This document shows positions 52,832 to 61,719 of a stretch of 64,000 bases of DNA, one piece after another. Both the position numbers and the translations under genes were made by a program. The stretch lies in NCBI GenBank assembly GCA_034519515.1, contig JAXHOK010000046.1, forward strand, positions 86,324 to 150,323, read 5' to 3'. The stretch is from Arcicella sp034519515 (GTDB taxonomy: Bacteria; Bacteroidota; Bacteroidia; Cytophagales; Spirosomataceae). The notes under the pieces were generated by a model that worked only from the letters and a program-made list of their open reading frames with translations, ran no database searches and was not told where the DNA came from. The first letter of the stretch is position 1; each line of letters begins with the position of its first letter.

Positions 52832-53131
52832 ATGCCAAAAATAAAGCAGACATTTACCGACAAACAAGAACTTGTAGCCAAGTTTTCAAACGCATTAGCA
52901 AATCCTATTCGTGTAGCTATTTTAGAGTTGCTTTCTACTCAATCTTGCTGTTATCATGGAGACCTTTCAGAAGAATTTCATATTGCAAACAGTACTTTAT
53001 CGCAACATTTAAAGGTTTTGAAAGAAGCAGGACTTATTCAAGGAGAAATAAATCCACCTAAAACAAAATACTGTATCAACAAGGAAAACTGGGCATTAGC
53101 CAAAGGAATTTTGATAGGATTTTTTAATTAA
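52832..53131 (+). CDS. arsR: ArsR-family repressor
   Basis: The 99-residue winged-helix repressor has the recognition segment IANSTLSQHLKVLKEAGLIQGE. Cys residues in TQSCCYHGDLSEEF lie at the end of the helix before the HTH, where As(III) or Sb(III) thiol ligands sit in ArsR proteins. A further Cys is in TKYCINKENW. It is flanked by three matching palindromes and followed by arsenic-type genes, so metalloid-responsive control is well supported. Length and fold are normal. Confidence 0.92.
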   Translation: MPKIKQTFTDKQELVAKFSNALANPIRVAILELLSTQSCCYHGDLSEEFHIANSTLSQHLKVLKEAGLIQGEINPPKTKYCINKENWALAKGILIGFFN

Positions 53132-53152
53132 CAAAATATTTTTTCAATATTA

Positions 53153-53168
53153 TTCGTTTATTTACGAA
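53153..53168. promoter_or_regulatory. ArsR operator 2, before the arsE-like gene
   Basis: TTCGTTTATTTACGAA is one of two adjacent dyads between arsR and the next gene. The centres of operators 2 and 3 are 19 bp apart, so two ArsR dimers could bind side by side. Confidence 0.7.
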
Positions 53169-53171
53169 ATG

Positions 53172-53187
53172 TTCGTATATTTGCGAA
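53172..53187. promoter_or_regulatory. ArsR operator 3, before the arsE-like gene
   Basis: TTCGTATATTTGCGAA, flanked by G and C to give a slightly longer dyad, is the third relative of the arsR-upstream site and lies 27 bp before the ATG of the arsE-like gene. Presence here suggests a second ArsR-controlled promoter for the downstream operon. Confidence 0.72.
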
Positions 53188-53213
53188 CTAAATTAATTTA
53201 AAAATTTAAAAAA

Positions 53214-53450
53214 ATGAAAAGTATAAAAATTCTCGGAACAGGTTGCAGTAAATGTAAAACCACTTACAACAATGTTTTAGAAGCATTGAAACAAACAGGC
53301 ATAGAAGCCAATGTTGAAAAAATTGAAGACATTGAAGAAATTATGAAATACAATGTACTGACAACACCTGTGTTGATGATAGACGAAGTGATGAAAATAA
53401 AAGGACGAGTGGCTGATGTAAATGAAATCAAAGAATTATTAAACGCCTAA
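53214..53450 (+). CDS. arsE: ArsE-like small thioredoxin-fold protein
   Basis: The 78-residue protein of the 'redox-active disulfide protein 2' type has a CxxC pair in GTGCSKCKTTYNNV and the cis-Pro region VLTTPVLMIDEVMKIKGRV. ArsE in Bacteroides works with ArsF and ArsG in reduction and export of nitrophenyl arsenicals. ArsF- and ArsG-like genes are present 2 kb downstream. It is the first gene after two ArsR operators, and the rhodanese gene follows 10 bp later. Confidence 0.82.
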   Translation: MKSIKILGTGCSKCKTTYNNVLEALKQTGIEANVEKIEDIEEIMKYNVLTTPVLMIDEVMKIKGRVADVNEIKELLNA

Positions 53451-53460
53451 TTTTAATACA

Positions 53461-53844
53461 ATGGAAAATCAAACATTAGTAAAAGAAATTTGCCCAACTA
53501 CAACGCAAGAATGGGTAAAAAACGGAGCATTATTAGTTGATGTTCGTGAAAAAGACGAAGTAGAAGCCTTGGCTTACGATGTGCCAAATATTATCAACAT
53601 TCCTTTAAGCGAATTTGAAGACCGTTTTGCAGAAGTGCCAAAAGATAAAGAGGTTGTAATGGTTTGCAAAGGTGGTGGAAGAAGTTTGAGAGCCGCAGGC
53701 TTTTTGGTAAATCACGGTTACACTAATGTAGTAAATATGCAACACGGCATAACTCGTTGGGCAGAAAAAGGATTTCCCACCAAAGGCGATGCTACTATTG
53801 TAACTGACGGTGGTTCTTGTTGTACAACTTCTGGATGCTGTTAA
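53461..53844 (+). CDS. rhodanese with a C-terminal CC/CC tail
   Basis: The 127-residue sulfurtransferase has Cys69 in MVCKGGGRSLRAAG as the active site and LLVDVREKDEVEALAYDVPNI upstream. It ends in GGSCCTTSGCC, with cysteines 120, 121, 126 and 127. Vicinal cysteine pairs of this kind bind arsenite or other soft metals in proteins such as ArsD. That this tail does so here is inference. It sits in an ArsR-controlled operon between the ArsE-like and permease genes. Confidence 0.9.
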   Translation: MENQTLVKEICPTTTQEWVKNGALLVDVREKDEVEALAYDVPNIINIPLSEFEDRFAEVPKDKEVVMVCKGGGRSLRAAGFLVNHGYTNVVNMQHGITRWAEKGFPTKGDATIVTDGGSCCTTSGCC

Positions 53845-53855
53845 AATAAATTATC

Positions 53856-54830
53856 ATGTTCGACGGGATACAAAGCCTTGCTGATTGGCTAATTTACAGC
53901 GTTTTTCACATTGCAAAAGGAAGTAAATTGGGCGATGCTCTCAACTTTTTTGTGTTTGATACTTTGAAAATTTTGATTTTATTATTTCTCATTACTTCAA
54001 TAATGGGTGTTGTAAATTCCTATTTTCCTGTGGAAAAAGTCCGTAATTTTTTATCAAGAAATAAACTCTACGGATTAGAATATTTGTTTGCCTCAACCTT
54101 TGGAGCAGTTACACCTTTTTGTTCTTGCAGTTCTGTTCCTTTGTTTATTGGTTTTGTAAAAGGCGGTATTCCATTGGGTGTAACTTTCGCTTTTTTGATT
54201 ACTTCGCCATTGGTAAATGAAGTTGCCATTGCAATGTTTGTTGGAATGTTTGGACTAAAAGCAACAATTATTTATGTAAGTAGTGGTATTATTTTAGGAA
54301 TGATAGGCGGTGCAGTTTTAGGAAAATTAAAACTCGAAAAACACTTAACGCCTTGGGTACAAGGTGTAATTGCAAATGCAGAAAGAGAAGGCGAATTTGA
54401 AGATGAAAAACAAAATTTTATTCAGCGATTACCCAATATTTTCAAAGAAGCTTATGCCATAATTAAAGGTGTATTTTGGTACATTATTATTGGTATTGCC
54501 ATTGGTGGACTAATGCACGGATTTATTCCAACAGGTTTTTTTGAGCAATATATTTCCAAAGACAATCCTTTGGCTGTACCATTGGCTGTAATATTGGGCG
54601 TGCCAATGTATAGCAATGCAGCAGGCGTTTTGCCCATTATTCAAGTATTTGTAGCAAAAGGAATTCCTATCGGAACGGCAATCGCTTTTATGATGGCAGT
54701 TGTGGGGCTTTCTATCCCCGAAGCGATGTTACTCAAAAAAGTAATGACCCTAAAACTAATTGCTATTTTCTTTGGAGTAGTTACCTTTTTCATTATCATT
54801 TCTGGATATATTTTCAACGTAATTTTATAA
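53856..54830 (+). CDS. arsP: ArsP-like permease (DUF318 family)
   Basis: The 324-residue permease has eight or more membrane helices. The family signature PFCSCSSVPLFIGF (Cys89, Cys91) is followed by GIPLGVTFAFLITSPLVNEVA, with a second half GVPMYSNAAGVLPIIQVFVAKGIPIGTAIAFMM. ArsP proteins extrude trivalent organoarsenicals, and other family members act on different metalloids. Placement after arsR and a Cys-tailed rhodanese supports arsenical efflux. The substrate is inferred. Confidence 0.87.
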   Translation: MFDGIQSLADWLIYSVFHIAKGSKLGDALNFFVFDTLKILILLFLITSIMGVVNSYFPVEKVRNFLSRNKLYGLEYLFASTFGAVTPFCSCSSVPLFIGFVKGGIPLGVTFAFLITSPLVNEVAIAMFVGMFGLKATIIYVSSGIILGMIGGAVLGKLKLEKHLTPWVQGVIANAEREGEFEDEKQNFIQRLPNIFKEAYAIIKGVFWYIIIGIAIGGLMHGFIPTGFFEQYISKDNPLAVPLAVILGVPMYSNAAGVLPIIQVFVAKGIPIGTAIAFMMAVVGLSIPEAMLLKKVMTLKLIAIFFGVVTFFIIISGYIFNVIL

Positions 54831-54854
54831 AACAAGAAACGAATTAAATCAATC

Positions 54855-55557
54855 ATGAAAAAAATCTTCGCAATAATTCTTGCAACAATTGTGTGTAATT
54901 GGGCAACGGCACGAGCGTTCTACCGTGAATTTTGTAGGCTCAATGTCTGAAATGGGAAAAGATAACTTTGCTCCTCATATCTCGTTGGATTCCATCAAAA
55001 ACAAAAAACATCTTTACGCATTAGGACCTTTGGGTAAAATGCAGGGTGAAATTACTGTGGTAGATGGTAAACCTTTCGGGGTAAAAGTAAATGCAGATGG
55101 AGATGGAATAGTGAAAAAGAATTGGAAGATTAAAGCCCCTTTTTTTGTGAGTAGCAACGTGAAGTCGTGGCAAACTTTTGAGATTGAAACCGCAATTGGT
55201 TCATTGGACGAATTACAGAAAAAAATAGAAGAAATAGCACAACAAAACAACATTGATTTAGCAACTCCATTTGCTTTCAAAATAAATGGGAAATTCGATA
55301 ATCTTACCACCCACGTTGTTATGCCCCGTAGTTCAGATGTTGAAGGTTATCAGACTGATAAGAAACAAGCCAATTTTGAACTTTCAAATCAAGAGGGCGA
55401 ATTAATCGGTTTTTATTCCCAAAATCACGGTGGCATTTACACTCATAAAGATAGTCGTGTTCATGTTCATTTTATCAGTTCGGATAAAACTCAAATGGGT
55501 CATTTAGATAAAATAATGATTACAAAAAAAGTAAAAGTACAATTTCCAGCTTTATAA
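54855..55557 (+). pseudogene. acetolactate-decarboxylase-like exported protein, frameshift at signal peptide
   Basis: From 54920 onward the frame encodes an alpha-acetolactate decarboxylase-like domain: GSMSEMGKDNFAPHISLDSI, YALGPLGKMQGEITVVDGKPF, and the metal-binding His stretch SQNHGGIYTHKDSRVHVHFIS. The ATG at 54855 begins a good signal peptide (MKKIFAIILATIVCNWATA) but in another frame, so a single indel near 54905 separates the two. Otherwise a TTG at 54880 would start a protein without export signal. BudA is normally a cytosolic enzyme of acetoin synthesis, so an exported relative inside an arsenic operon is unexpected. Its reaction here is unknown. Confidence 0.75.
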
Positions 55558-55577
55558 CATTCTAAATAAACAATCAA

Positions 55578-55985
55578 ATGACAAAATCACTTTTTACTTC
55601 GATTATTGCAGTAGTAATGCTTTTTTCGGCTTCTCACAGTAAGGGACAAAATACCAACAAAGCAATTGCAAAAACAGAAACGGCAACTATACAAGTAATA
55701 CAATTTCACTCGGAACATCGTTGTATGACTTGCAATTTAATTGAGAAACTTACCAAAGAAACATTGCAAAAATATCCAATAATCACTTTTTCATTAGTGA
55801 ATGTTGATGACAAGAAAAACGCAAAAATAGCAGAGCAATTTGAAGCAACGGGAACAGCTTTGTTTTTATACAACCCCAAAACAGGCAAGAAAAAAGAATT
55901 GACCGATTTTGCTTTTATGAATGCAAAAAGTGAGGGCAAAAATTTTAAAGACGGACTTGAAAAAGAAATTAACGCTTTTAAATAA
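55578..55985 (+). CDS. arsF: ArsF-like exported thioredoxin-fold protein
   Basis: The 135-residue protein has a signal peptide (residues 1-23) and a thioredoxin-like domain with Cys49 and Cys52 in SEHRCMTCNLIEKL, then FSLVNVDDKKNAKIAEQFEATGTALFLY. It corresponds to the ArsF family, reported in Bacteroides as part of nitrophenyl-arsenical reduction. It joins directly to arsG: the stop codon shares its last base with the next ATG. Confidence 0.82.
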   Translation: MTKSLFTSIIAVVMLFSASHSKGQNTNKAIAKTETATIQVIQFHSEHRCMTCNLIEKLTKETLQKYPIITFSLVNVDDKKNAKIAEQFEATGTALFLYNPKTGKKKELTDFAFMNAKSEGKNFKDGLEKEINAFK

Positions 55986-56689
55986 TGATGGAATGGTTAG
56001 AAAATATTGCACAAAATAGCAATATTCCCTTGCTCACAGCATTAGCTTTGGGCTTGCTCACTGCCATTGCACCTTGTCCGTTGGCTACCAATATTACGGC
56101 TACTGCCTACATTGCAAAAACCATTGAAAGCAAAAAGAAAGTATTGTTGAGTGGTTTGTTTTATACTTTGGGCAGAATGTTTTCCTATACTTTAATTGGT
56201 GCAATTATTTATTTTGGAGCAAGCAAATTTCAAGTAGCTAAATTATTTCAAGGAAATGGCGAGAAATATATTGGTTTTGTAATGGTGCTTTTAGGATTGA
56301 CAATGTTGGATATTATTAAACTCAATTTTATAAAAGGCGTAAGTTTTACGGACAAACTTTCAGAAAAATTCAAAGATAAAGGATTGTTAGGTTCATCTCT
56401 TTTAGGAGCATTATTTGCCTTGGCTTTTTGCCCTTACAGTGGAGCTTTGTTTTTCGGAATGTTGATGCCAATGACCATAAAATCAGGGCTATTTTTGCCA
56501 ATTGTATTTTCTATTGGTACAGGTTTTCCAGTCATTTTATTCGCTTTCATCATTGCATTTAGTATTGAAAAGTTGGGTAGATATTTTAAAGCTATCACAC
56601 AAGTAGAAAAAATTATGCGAATCTTGGCAGGTGTTACTTTTATCATTACTGGAATTTATTATATCAATATTTACTTCAAAATAATATGA
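55985..56689 (+). CDS. arsG: ArsG-like membrane protein (CcdA/DsbD-type)
   Basis: The 234-residue membrane protein has six helices. The first carries APCPLATNITATAYIA, a variant of the PCxxP motif of CcdA-type electron carriers, and a second copy-like motif AFCPYSGALFFGML comes later. ArsG-type proteins are annotated as aminobenzylarsenical efflux permeases and may pass electrons from cytosolic thiols to ArsF. It overlaps both ArsF (one base) and the FmdE-like gene (4 bp). Confidence 0.85.
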   Translation: MMEWLENIAQNSNIPLLTALALGLLTAIAPCPLATNITATAYIAKTIESKKKVLLSGLFYTLGRMFSYTLIGAIIYFGASKFQVAKLFQGNGEKYIGFVMVLLGLTMLDIIKLNFIKGVSFTDKLSEKFKDKGLLGSSLLGALFALAFCPYSGALFFGMLMPMTIKSGLFLPIVFSIGTGFPVILFAFIIAFSIEKLGRYFKAITQVEKIMRILAGVTFIITGIYYINIYFKII

Positions 56690-57336
56690 AATTTTTTATC
56701 GCAATTTTTATTTCAGTTGTATTTGTCTCTTGTCAATCTTCAAAACAAATTTCATTTTCAACCATTGATACCGCTTTTTCAAAAGGAAGATTAACCCACC
56801 AACAAAAAATAAACTTAACCGACCTCGAAAAATTTCACGGACATTTGTGTGATGGATTAATTGTAGGAAGTTTGGCAATGCAACAAGCAATGACCGTTTT
56901 ATATCCAAATCAACCCATTGATAGAACCAACATAAGAATTGTCAGTAAACCTTCGCCTTGCCTTACAGATGTTGCCATTTATTTAACTGGTGGACGTTAT
57001 CAATTCAATACTTTCTATGTGGAATCAGCATTTGACGGACTCTATATTGTACAACGAATTGACAATAATAAAACGGTTTCCGTTTCTCTAAATAAAGGCG
57101 TAAAACCAACAGCAATAGACAGTTTGGGTAATCTGGCAGTTGAAAATAAACTTTCGCCTTGCGACTTGGATAATCTAAAAAAATTAGAAGACGATTTTTC
57201 AAAATTCCTTCTGCAAAACAAAGCAGACAAATTATTTACCGTTAAAAATATGGACAATTTTATTTGGACTCCAAAACTTTCAAACCAATTTATCAAGACT
57301 GACATCACCAACAAAGACAAGGCAAAATGTAATTGA
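56686..57336 (+). CDS. FmdE-like lipoprotein
   Basis: The 216-residue protein begins with a lipoprotein signal (FIAIFISVVFVSC, Cys16) and contains the FmdE signature KFHGHLCDGLIVGSLAMQQAM (His51, His53, Cys55) and a second motif SKPSPCLTDVAIYLTGGRY. In methanogens FmdE is associated with molybdenum formylmethanofuran dehydrogenase. Bacterial homologues are poorly understood metal-binding proteins. Co-translation with ArsG and surface location suggest metal or metalloid handling in the periplasm, which is inference. Confidence 0.85.
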   Translation: MKFFIAIFISVVFVSCQSSKQISFSTIDTAFSKGRLTHQQKINLTDLEKFHGHLCDGLIVGSLAMQQAMTVLYPNQPIDRTNIRIVSKPSPCLTDVAIYLTGGRYQFNTFYVESAFDGLYIVQRIDNNKTVSVSLNKGVKPTAIDSLGNLAVENKLSPCDLDNLKKLEDDFSKFLLQNKADKLFTVKNMDNFIWTPKLSNQFIKTDITNKDKAKCN

Positions 57337-57370
57337 GAATAATAACGCCGATTAAGAAAATAACCAATAA

Positions 57371-58678
57371 ATGAAAGCAACAATCACTATTTTTCTCTTG
57401 GGAATATATTTTTCAATATTTGCCCAAAACACAATAAAATTTTCCAGTCCTGATGATGCTTTACTATATGCAACTCAAAATAGTATTACGCTCAAAACGG
57501 GTAATGCACAAATAGCCCTGACAAAAGTCCAAACGTATTACACCAAAATAAATCGCTTTAATCCAAAAGCTAATGTTGGTTATTCATTAACTGACAACTT
57601 TCAATTACCCGTAAATTTTCTTCCTGCCGAAGTTTTTGGGGGAGTTCCAGGGACTTTTAAAGAGGCAAAATTAGGACAGCAATATATTCAAAACCTAAAC
57701 ATAACACCCCAAATTGACTTGATTAATCATGCCGCTTGGGCAAAACTACAATCTGCCAAAACTAATGAACAGTTGAGCGAAATCAGTAATGTTTTTGTTC
57801 GTAAAACCTTATCAGAATCGGTAGTTGCCGTTTATTTCTCAATCGTTTCAAATCAACAGCAATTAGATTTATTGGTTAAAACTCGCCAAAATGCTGATTC
57901 TATTTTGAAGATTGTAGAGAATAAATTTATTCAAGGAATTATTCGTGGTCAAGATGTGAATAATGCTAAGGTGTCTATTTTGATGATTCAGGATAAAATT
58001 CAGCAAGTTCAAAACAGCATTGAACAACAATATAATTTGTTGAAATCATTGTGTGATATGCCAACTGAAACGAGTCTTTTGGTGGAGCATGAGTCAATTT
58101 CGCCGAAACAAGAAAATGGAGTGGTACTGTCTAATACACTGAAAACTCAACAAGCTGAATTACAGATAAAATATGCCCAAAATGAACTGAATGTTAGTCA
58201 ACTGGGCTATTACCCAACGCTTTCATTAATAGGAGGTTGGGCTTTGCAAGAAAACTCAAACAACCATTTTTTTGATGGAAATGCTCGCTGGATTCCGATA
58301 AGTTACTTGGGCTTGAAACTGAATTATGGTATTCCAGATGCTTCTAAAATTGCTCAAAATAGGGTTGTAAAAACTAACCTAATCGTTGCTCAGTTCAATG
58401 CCCAAAAGCAAAAAAACCAACAAGAATTTGAGCAAAAACAATTGGCGTTAGAATATCAAAAAGCGATTGATAATGAGAAAGTTACCAGAGAAATTTTGAA
58501 GTTAAGAAGCGATACCTATCAAAAAAATCTTAATTTATACGAACAGAATATTTATCCAACCGAAAATCTAATTCTTTCCTTTACCGATGAACTAAACGCA
58601 ATATTGGCTCAAACAGTGGCAAAGGTGAACGTTGAATTTCAGAATGCAAAAATCAATATTAACAATACGATAAAATAA
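57371..58678 (+). CDS. TolC-family outer-membrane efflux protein
   Basis: This 435-residue outer-membrane channel protein has a signal peptide (residues 1-18) and two long coiled-coil repeats with TolC-like beta segments (NVGYSLTDNFQLPVNF, SLIGGWALQENSN, LGLKLNYGIPDAS). It is first of a four-gene unit with a lipoprotein adaptor, a MacB-like permease and an ATPase, so it should be the exit duct of that pump. Its stop overlaps the adaptor start. It lies 34 bp after the arsenic operon and could be co-transcribed with it. Confidence 0.88.
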   Translation: MKATITIFLLGIYFSIFAQNTIKFSSPDDALLYATQNSITLKTGNAQIALTKVQTYYTKINRFNPKANVGYSLTDNFQLPVNFLPAEVFGGVPGTFKEAKLGQQYIQNLNITPQIDLINHAAWAKLQSAKTNEQLSEISNVFVRKTLSESVVAVYFSIVSNQQQLDLLVKTRQNADSILKIVENKFIQGIIRGQDVNNAKVSILMIQDKIQQVQNSIEQQYNLLKSLCDMPTETSLLVEHESISPKQENGVVLSNTLKTQQAELQIKYAQNELNVSQLGYYPTLSLIGGWALQENSNNHFFDGNARWIPISYLGLKLNYGIPDASKIAQNRVVKTNLIVAQFNAQKQKNQQEFEQKQLALEYQKAIDNEKVTREILKLRSDTYQKNLNLYEQNIYPTENLILSFTDELNAILAQTVAKVNVEFQNAKININNTIK

Positions 58679-59775
58679 TGAAAAACATATTTCTATCACT
58701 TCTCAGTTTGATTGTGGCAATATTTCTCAATGCTTGCGGCAAAAAAACCGAAACCACAACCGCCCAACGAAAAGACATTACCGAAATGGTTTTTGCCACG
58801 GGGTCGCTCAAAGCTGATGATGAATATTTGGTTGCTGCCCAAGCCGATGGTTATCTAAAAAGTATCAATTTTAAGGAAGGCGACATGATTAATGCGGGAA
58901 AAGTTTTGGCAGTAATTGATAATAAACAAAGCCTCGTGAATGTCAACCAAACCAGTAAATTACTGGCAGTTGCCAAAGCCAATGCTTCCGAAAATGCCCC
59001 GTTGATTCAACAAATTAGAATCAATATTAATTTTGCCAAAGAAAAACTTAAACAAGATGAACTGCAAGCCGAACGTTTTCGTAAACTATTAGAAACCAAT
59101 AGTATAGCTAAATTAGAATATGAAAATGCTACGTTGGCAGTGCTGAGTTCCAAGGCAAATATTAGGGCTTTGGAGGAACAAATCGCCAATTTACAGGTCA
59201 ATGCCAATCAACAGGTAATTCTGCAACAACAACAAAACGAAGTGAGCAATGCCGTGGCTGATTACAACCAAATCATCGCTTATGTAAGCGGAAAAATTTA
59301 TAAAAAACGCAAGCAATTAGGTGATTACGTGAAGAAAGGCGATGTGATAGCGGTGGTTGGAAATCCGAATAAAATTTACGCCAATTTGAGCATTGACGAA
59401 AGCAATATGTCGAAAATAAAATTGGGACAAAGCCTTATCATTCAGCTTAATACCAACGCCCAGAAAAATTATAAAGCCCAGATTAGCGAGATTTTACCCG
59501 CTTTTGATGATGCCACACAATCGTTTTTTGTGAAGGCTTTTTTTACGGATAATCTGGATTTTGGTATCGTCGGGACGCAATTACAGGCTAATATCATTTT
59601 GGGAGAAAAGAAAAATGCGTTGGTGATTCCCCGAAGTTATTTGGGCTATGGAAATAAAGTTTTGATTGAAAAGAAAAAATCTGTGTTAGTAAAAACTGGT
59701 ATCGTTTCAACCGATTGGGTGGAAATAGTAAGCGGTTTAACACAGAATGAGCCAATATTAAAAGAATTATTATGA
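58678..59775 (+). CDS. periplasmic adaptor (MFP/HlyD family) lipoprotein
   Basis: The 365-residue protein has a lipobox LNAC (Cys20), then a biotinyl-lipoyl-like barrel (YLVAAQADGYLKSINFKEGDMINAGKVLAVID), a coiled-coil hairpin (about residues 100-190), and the returning half-motif AYVSGKIYKKRKQLGDYVKKGDVIAVVG. Such adaptors join an inner-membrane ABC transporter to TolC. Gene overlaps on both sides show tight coupling with the channel and the permease. Confidence 0.9.
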   Translation: MKNIFLSLLSLIVAIFLNACGKKTETTTAQRKDITEMVFATGSLKADDEYLVAAQADGYLKSINFKEGDMINAGKVLAVIDNKQSLVNVNQTSKLLAVAKANASENAPLIQQIRININFAKEKLKQDELQAERFRKLLETNSIAKLEYENATLAVLSSKANIRALEEQIANLQVNANQQVILQQQQNEVSNAVADYNQIIAYVSGKIYKKRKQLGDYVKKGDVIAVVGNPNKIYANLSIDESNMSKIKLGQSLIIQLNTNAQKNYKAQISEILPAFDDATQSFFVKAFFTDNLDFGIVGTQLQANIILGEKKNALVIPRSYLGYGNKVLIEKKKSVLVKTGIVSTDWVEIVSGLTQNEPILKELL

Positions 59776-61016
59776 AAAAATACAAGCATAATATCAATTC
59801 CGAAATTGCCTACACGCATTTGTTCACCAAGAAAAAACAAACGTTTATTGCAGCTTTGGGTGTAACGGTGGGCATTGCCATTTTTATTTTTATGAACTCA
59901 CTGATGAACGGTTTTGAGGTGGCTTCCATCGAAAGTTTGTTCAAATCAACGCCCCATTTACGGATTTATAAAAATGATGCGTTGAGTGAATCTTTGGTTG
60001 GTTCGCTTGATAGTTCCAAAATTAATTTAATCAGTAATCCTAAAATTACCTCCGAAAGTAAGAAAATAATTAACCCAATCGCCTTATTGAAAACACTAAA
60101 AAATGAGCCAGAAGTTACAGGCGTAACGCCCAATGTAAGTGGCAATGTTTTTTACAAAAATGGCGATTCAGAAGTGAGTGGGCGGGTTTCGGGGGTAATT
60201 ATCGAAGAACAAAATGCCATGTTCAACTTGCAATCGTACATTGTGGATGGTAATTATGCCAATCTTTCGGGGTATCAAAATGGTATAATTTTGGGCGTAG
60301 GCATTGCCGAAAAACTCAACCTAAAAATGAACGATAACGTAACGGTGACTTCGGCACTGGGCGTGAATAAATTGATGAAAATTGTGGCACTTTTAGAAAC
60401 AGGAAACAAAGCCATTGATAAAACGCTGTCCTACATCAATTTGCCCGTGGCTCAACAATTACAAAAACAAAGCCCTTCCTATATTACCGATATATATTTG
60501 AACATCAATGATTTTGAAAAAGCCGAAGCCTCAATTGATAAATACAAAGACTTGACGGGCTATGATGTGGAAGATTGGGAAACCGCCAACGCATCGGCGG
60601 CAGCGGCAAATAAAATGCGTAAAATGATGGCAATGGTCATATCACTTTCAATTATGCTGGTGGCTGCCTTCGGTATTTATAACATATTGAATATGACCAT
60701 TATGGAAAAACTCAACGACATTGCCATCCTGAAAGCCATTGGTTTTTCGGGGAAAGATATTGTAAGAATTTTCGTTTCAGAAGCGATAATCATTGGAATC
60801 ATCGGAATACTTTTTGGGCTAATTTTAGCTTTTATTCTGATTAATTTGATGGGTAATATGTGGGTTGGGGGCGATATTGGCTTCTTTCCGATTCGGGTTT
60901 TTCCTAAATATTTTGGCGTAGGTATCATCTTTGGCTTGGTCATTACTTTTTTTGCTGGGTATATTCCCGCCCGTAAAGCGGCAGGACTTGATCCTATTTC
61001 AATATTCAGAAAATGA
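59772..61016 (+). CDS. MacB/FtsX-type ABC permease
   Basis: The 414-residue permease has one N-terminal helix (AALGVTVGIAIFIFMNSLMNG), a large periplasmic MacB-PCD domain (about residues 50-270) and three C-terminal helices (MAMVISLSIMLVAAFGIYNI, IIGIIGILFGLILAFILINL, VGIIFGLVITFFAGYIPA) ending in the FtsX-type DPISIFRK tail. MacB-like transporters use ATP to drive periplasmic substrates into TolC. It overlaps its neighbours by 4 bp on each side. Confidence 0.92.
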   Translation: MKKYKHNINSEIAYTHLFTKKKQTFIAALGVTVGIAIFIFMNSLMNGFEVASIESLFKSTPHLRIYKNDALSESLVGSLDSSKINLISNPKITSESKKIINPIALLKTLKNEPEVTGVTPNVSGNVFYKNGDSEVSGRVSGVIIEEQNAMFNLQSYIVDGNYANLSGYQNGIILGVGIAEKLNLKMNDNVTVTSALGVNKLMKIVALLETGNKAIDKTLSYINLPVAQQLQKQSPSYITDIYLNINDFEKAEASIDKYKDLTGYDVEDWETANASAAAANKMRKMMAMVISLSIMLVAAFGIYNILNMTIMEKLNDIAILKAIGFSGKDIVRIFVSEAIIIGIIGILFGLILAFILINLMGNMWVGGDIGFFPIRVFPKYFGVGIIFGLVITFFAGYIPARKAAGLDPISIFRK

Positions 61017-61696
61017 AAAATTCAGATATAATTTTAAGTACAGAAGGCATCGGCAAATATTTTTATGAACCCGAAAAATTCAAGGTTTTAACCGACATTA
61101 ATTTTGATATTAAAAAGGGTGAATTCGTTACGATGGTGGGCAAATCGGGAAGTGGAAAATCAACCCTACTTTATTTACTTTCAACAATGGATACTGAATA
61201 TGAAGGCACTTTGACTTTGGATGGTGAAAACTTAACAAAGCAAAAAAAAGAACGCCTTGCCGAAATCAGAAACGAAAAAATTGGATTCGTGTTTCAGTTT
61301 CATTATTTATTACCAGAGTTCAGTAGCCTAAAAAATGTGATGATTCCAGCCTTAAAATTGGGAAAATATTCACGGGAAGAAATAGAAGCAAAAGCCTATA
61401 AAACGCTTGAAATGTTAGGTTTAAAAGACCAGGCTCTTAAAAATACGTCAAAATTATCGGGTGGTCAGCAACAACGAGTAGCTATTGCCAGAGCGTTAAT
61501 CAACGACCCAAAAATAATCATGGGTGATGAACCAACGGGTAATTTGGACAGTAAAAACACGAGTATTGTTTTTGAGATTTTCAAACAACTAACCGCTGAA
61601 TTTAATCAAACAGTAATAGCGGTAACCCACGATAATGATTTTGCCAAAGCCTCCGATAGAATTATTGAAATGGCAGATGGGAGGATAATCTTGTAA
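61013..61696 (+). CDS. ABC transporter ATPase (MacB/LolD type)
   Basis: The 227-residue nucleotide-binding subunit has Walker A GKSGSGKST (residues 43-51), Q-loop VFQFHYLLPEF, signature LSGGQQQRVAIARAL, Walker B IIMGDEPTGNLD and switch VTHDND. The signature spacing is that of the MacB/LolD clade. It pairs with the preceding permease through a 4-bp overlap and ends before a strong terminator, so the operon stops here. Confidence 0.95.
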   Translation: MKNSDIILSTEGIGKYFYEPEKFKVLTDINFDIKKGEFVTMVGKSGSGKSTLLYLLSTMDTEYEGTLTLDGENLTKQKKERLAEIRNEKIGFVFQFHYLLPEFSSLKNVMIPALKLGKYSREEIEAKAYKTLEMLGLKDQALKNTSKLSGGQQQRVAIARALINDPKIIMGDEPTGNLDSKNTSIVFEIFKQLTAEFNQTVIAVTHDNDFAKASDRIIEMADGRIIL

Positions 61697-61719
61697 AGGA
61701 TTACGTTTATGGTAACATT

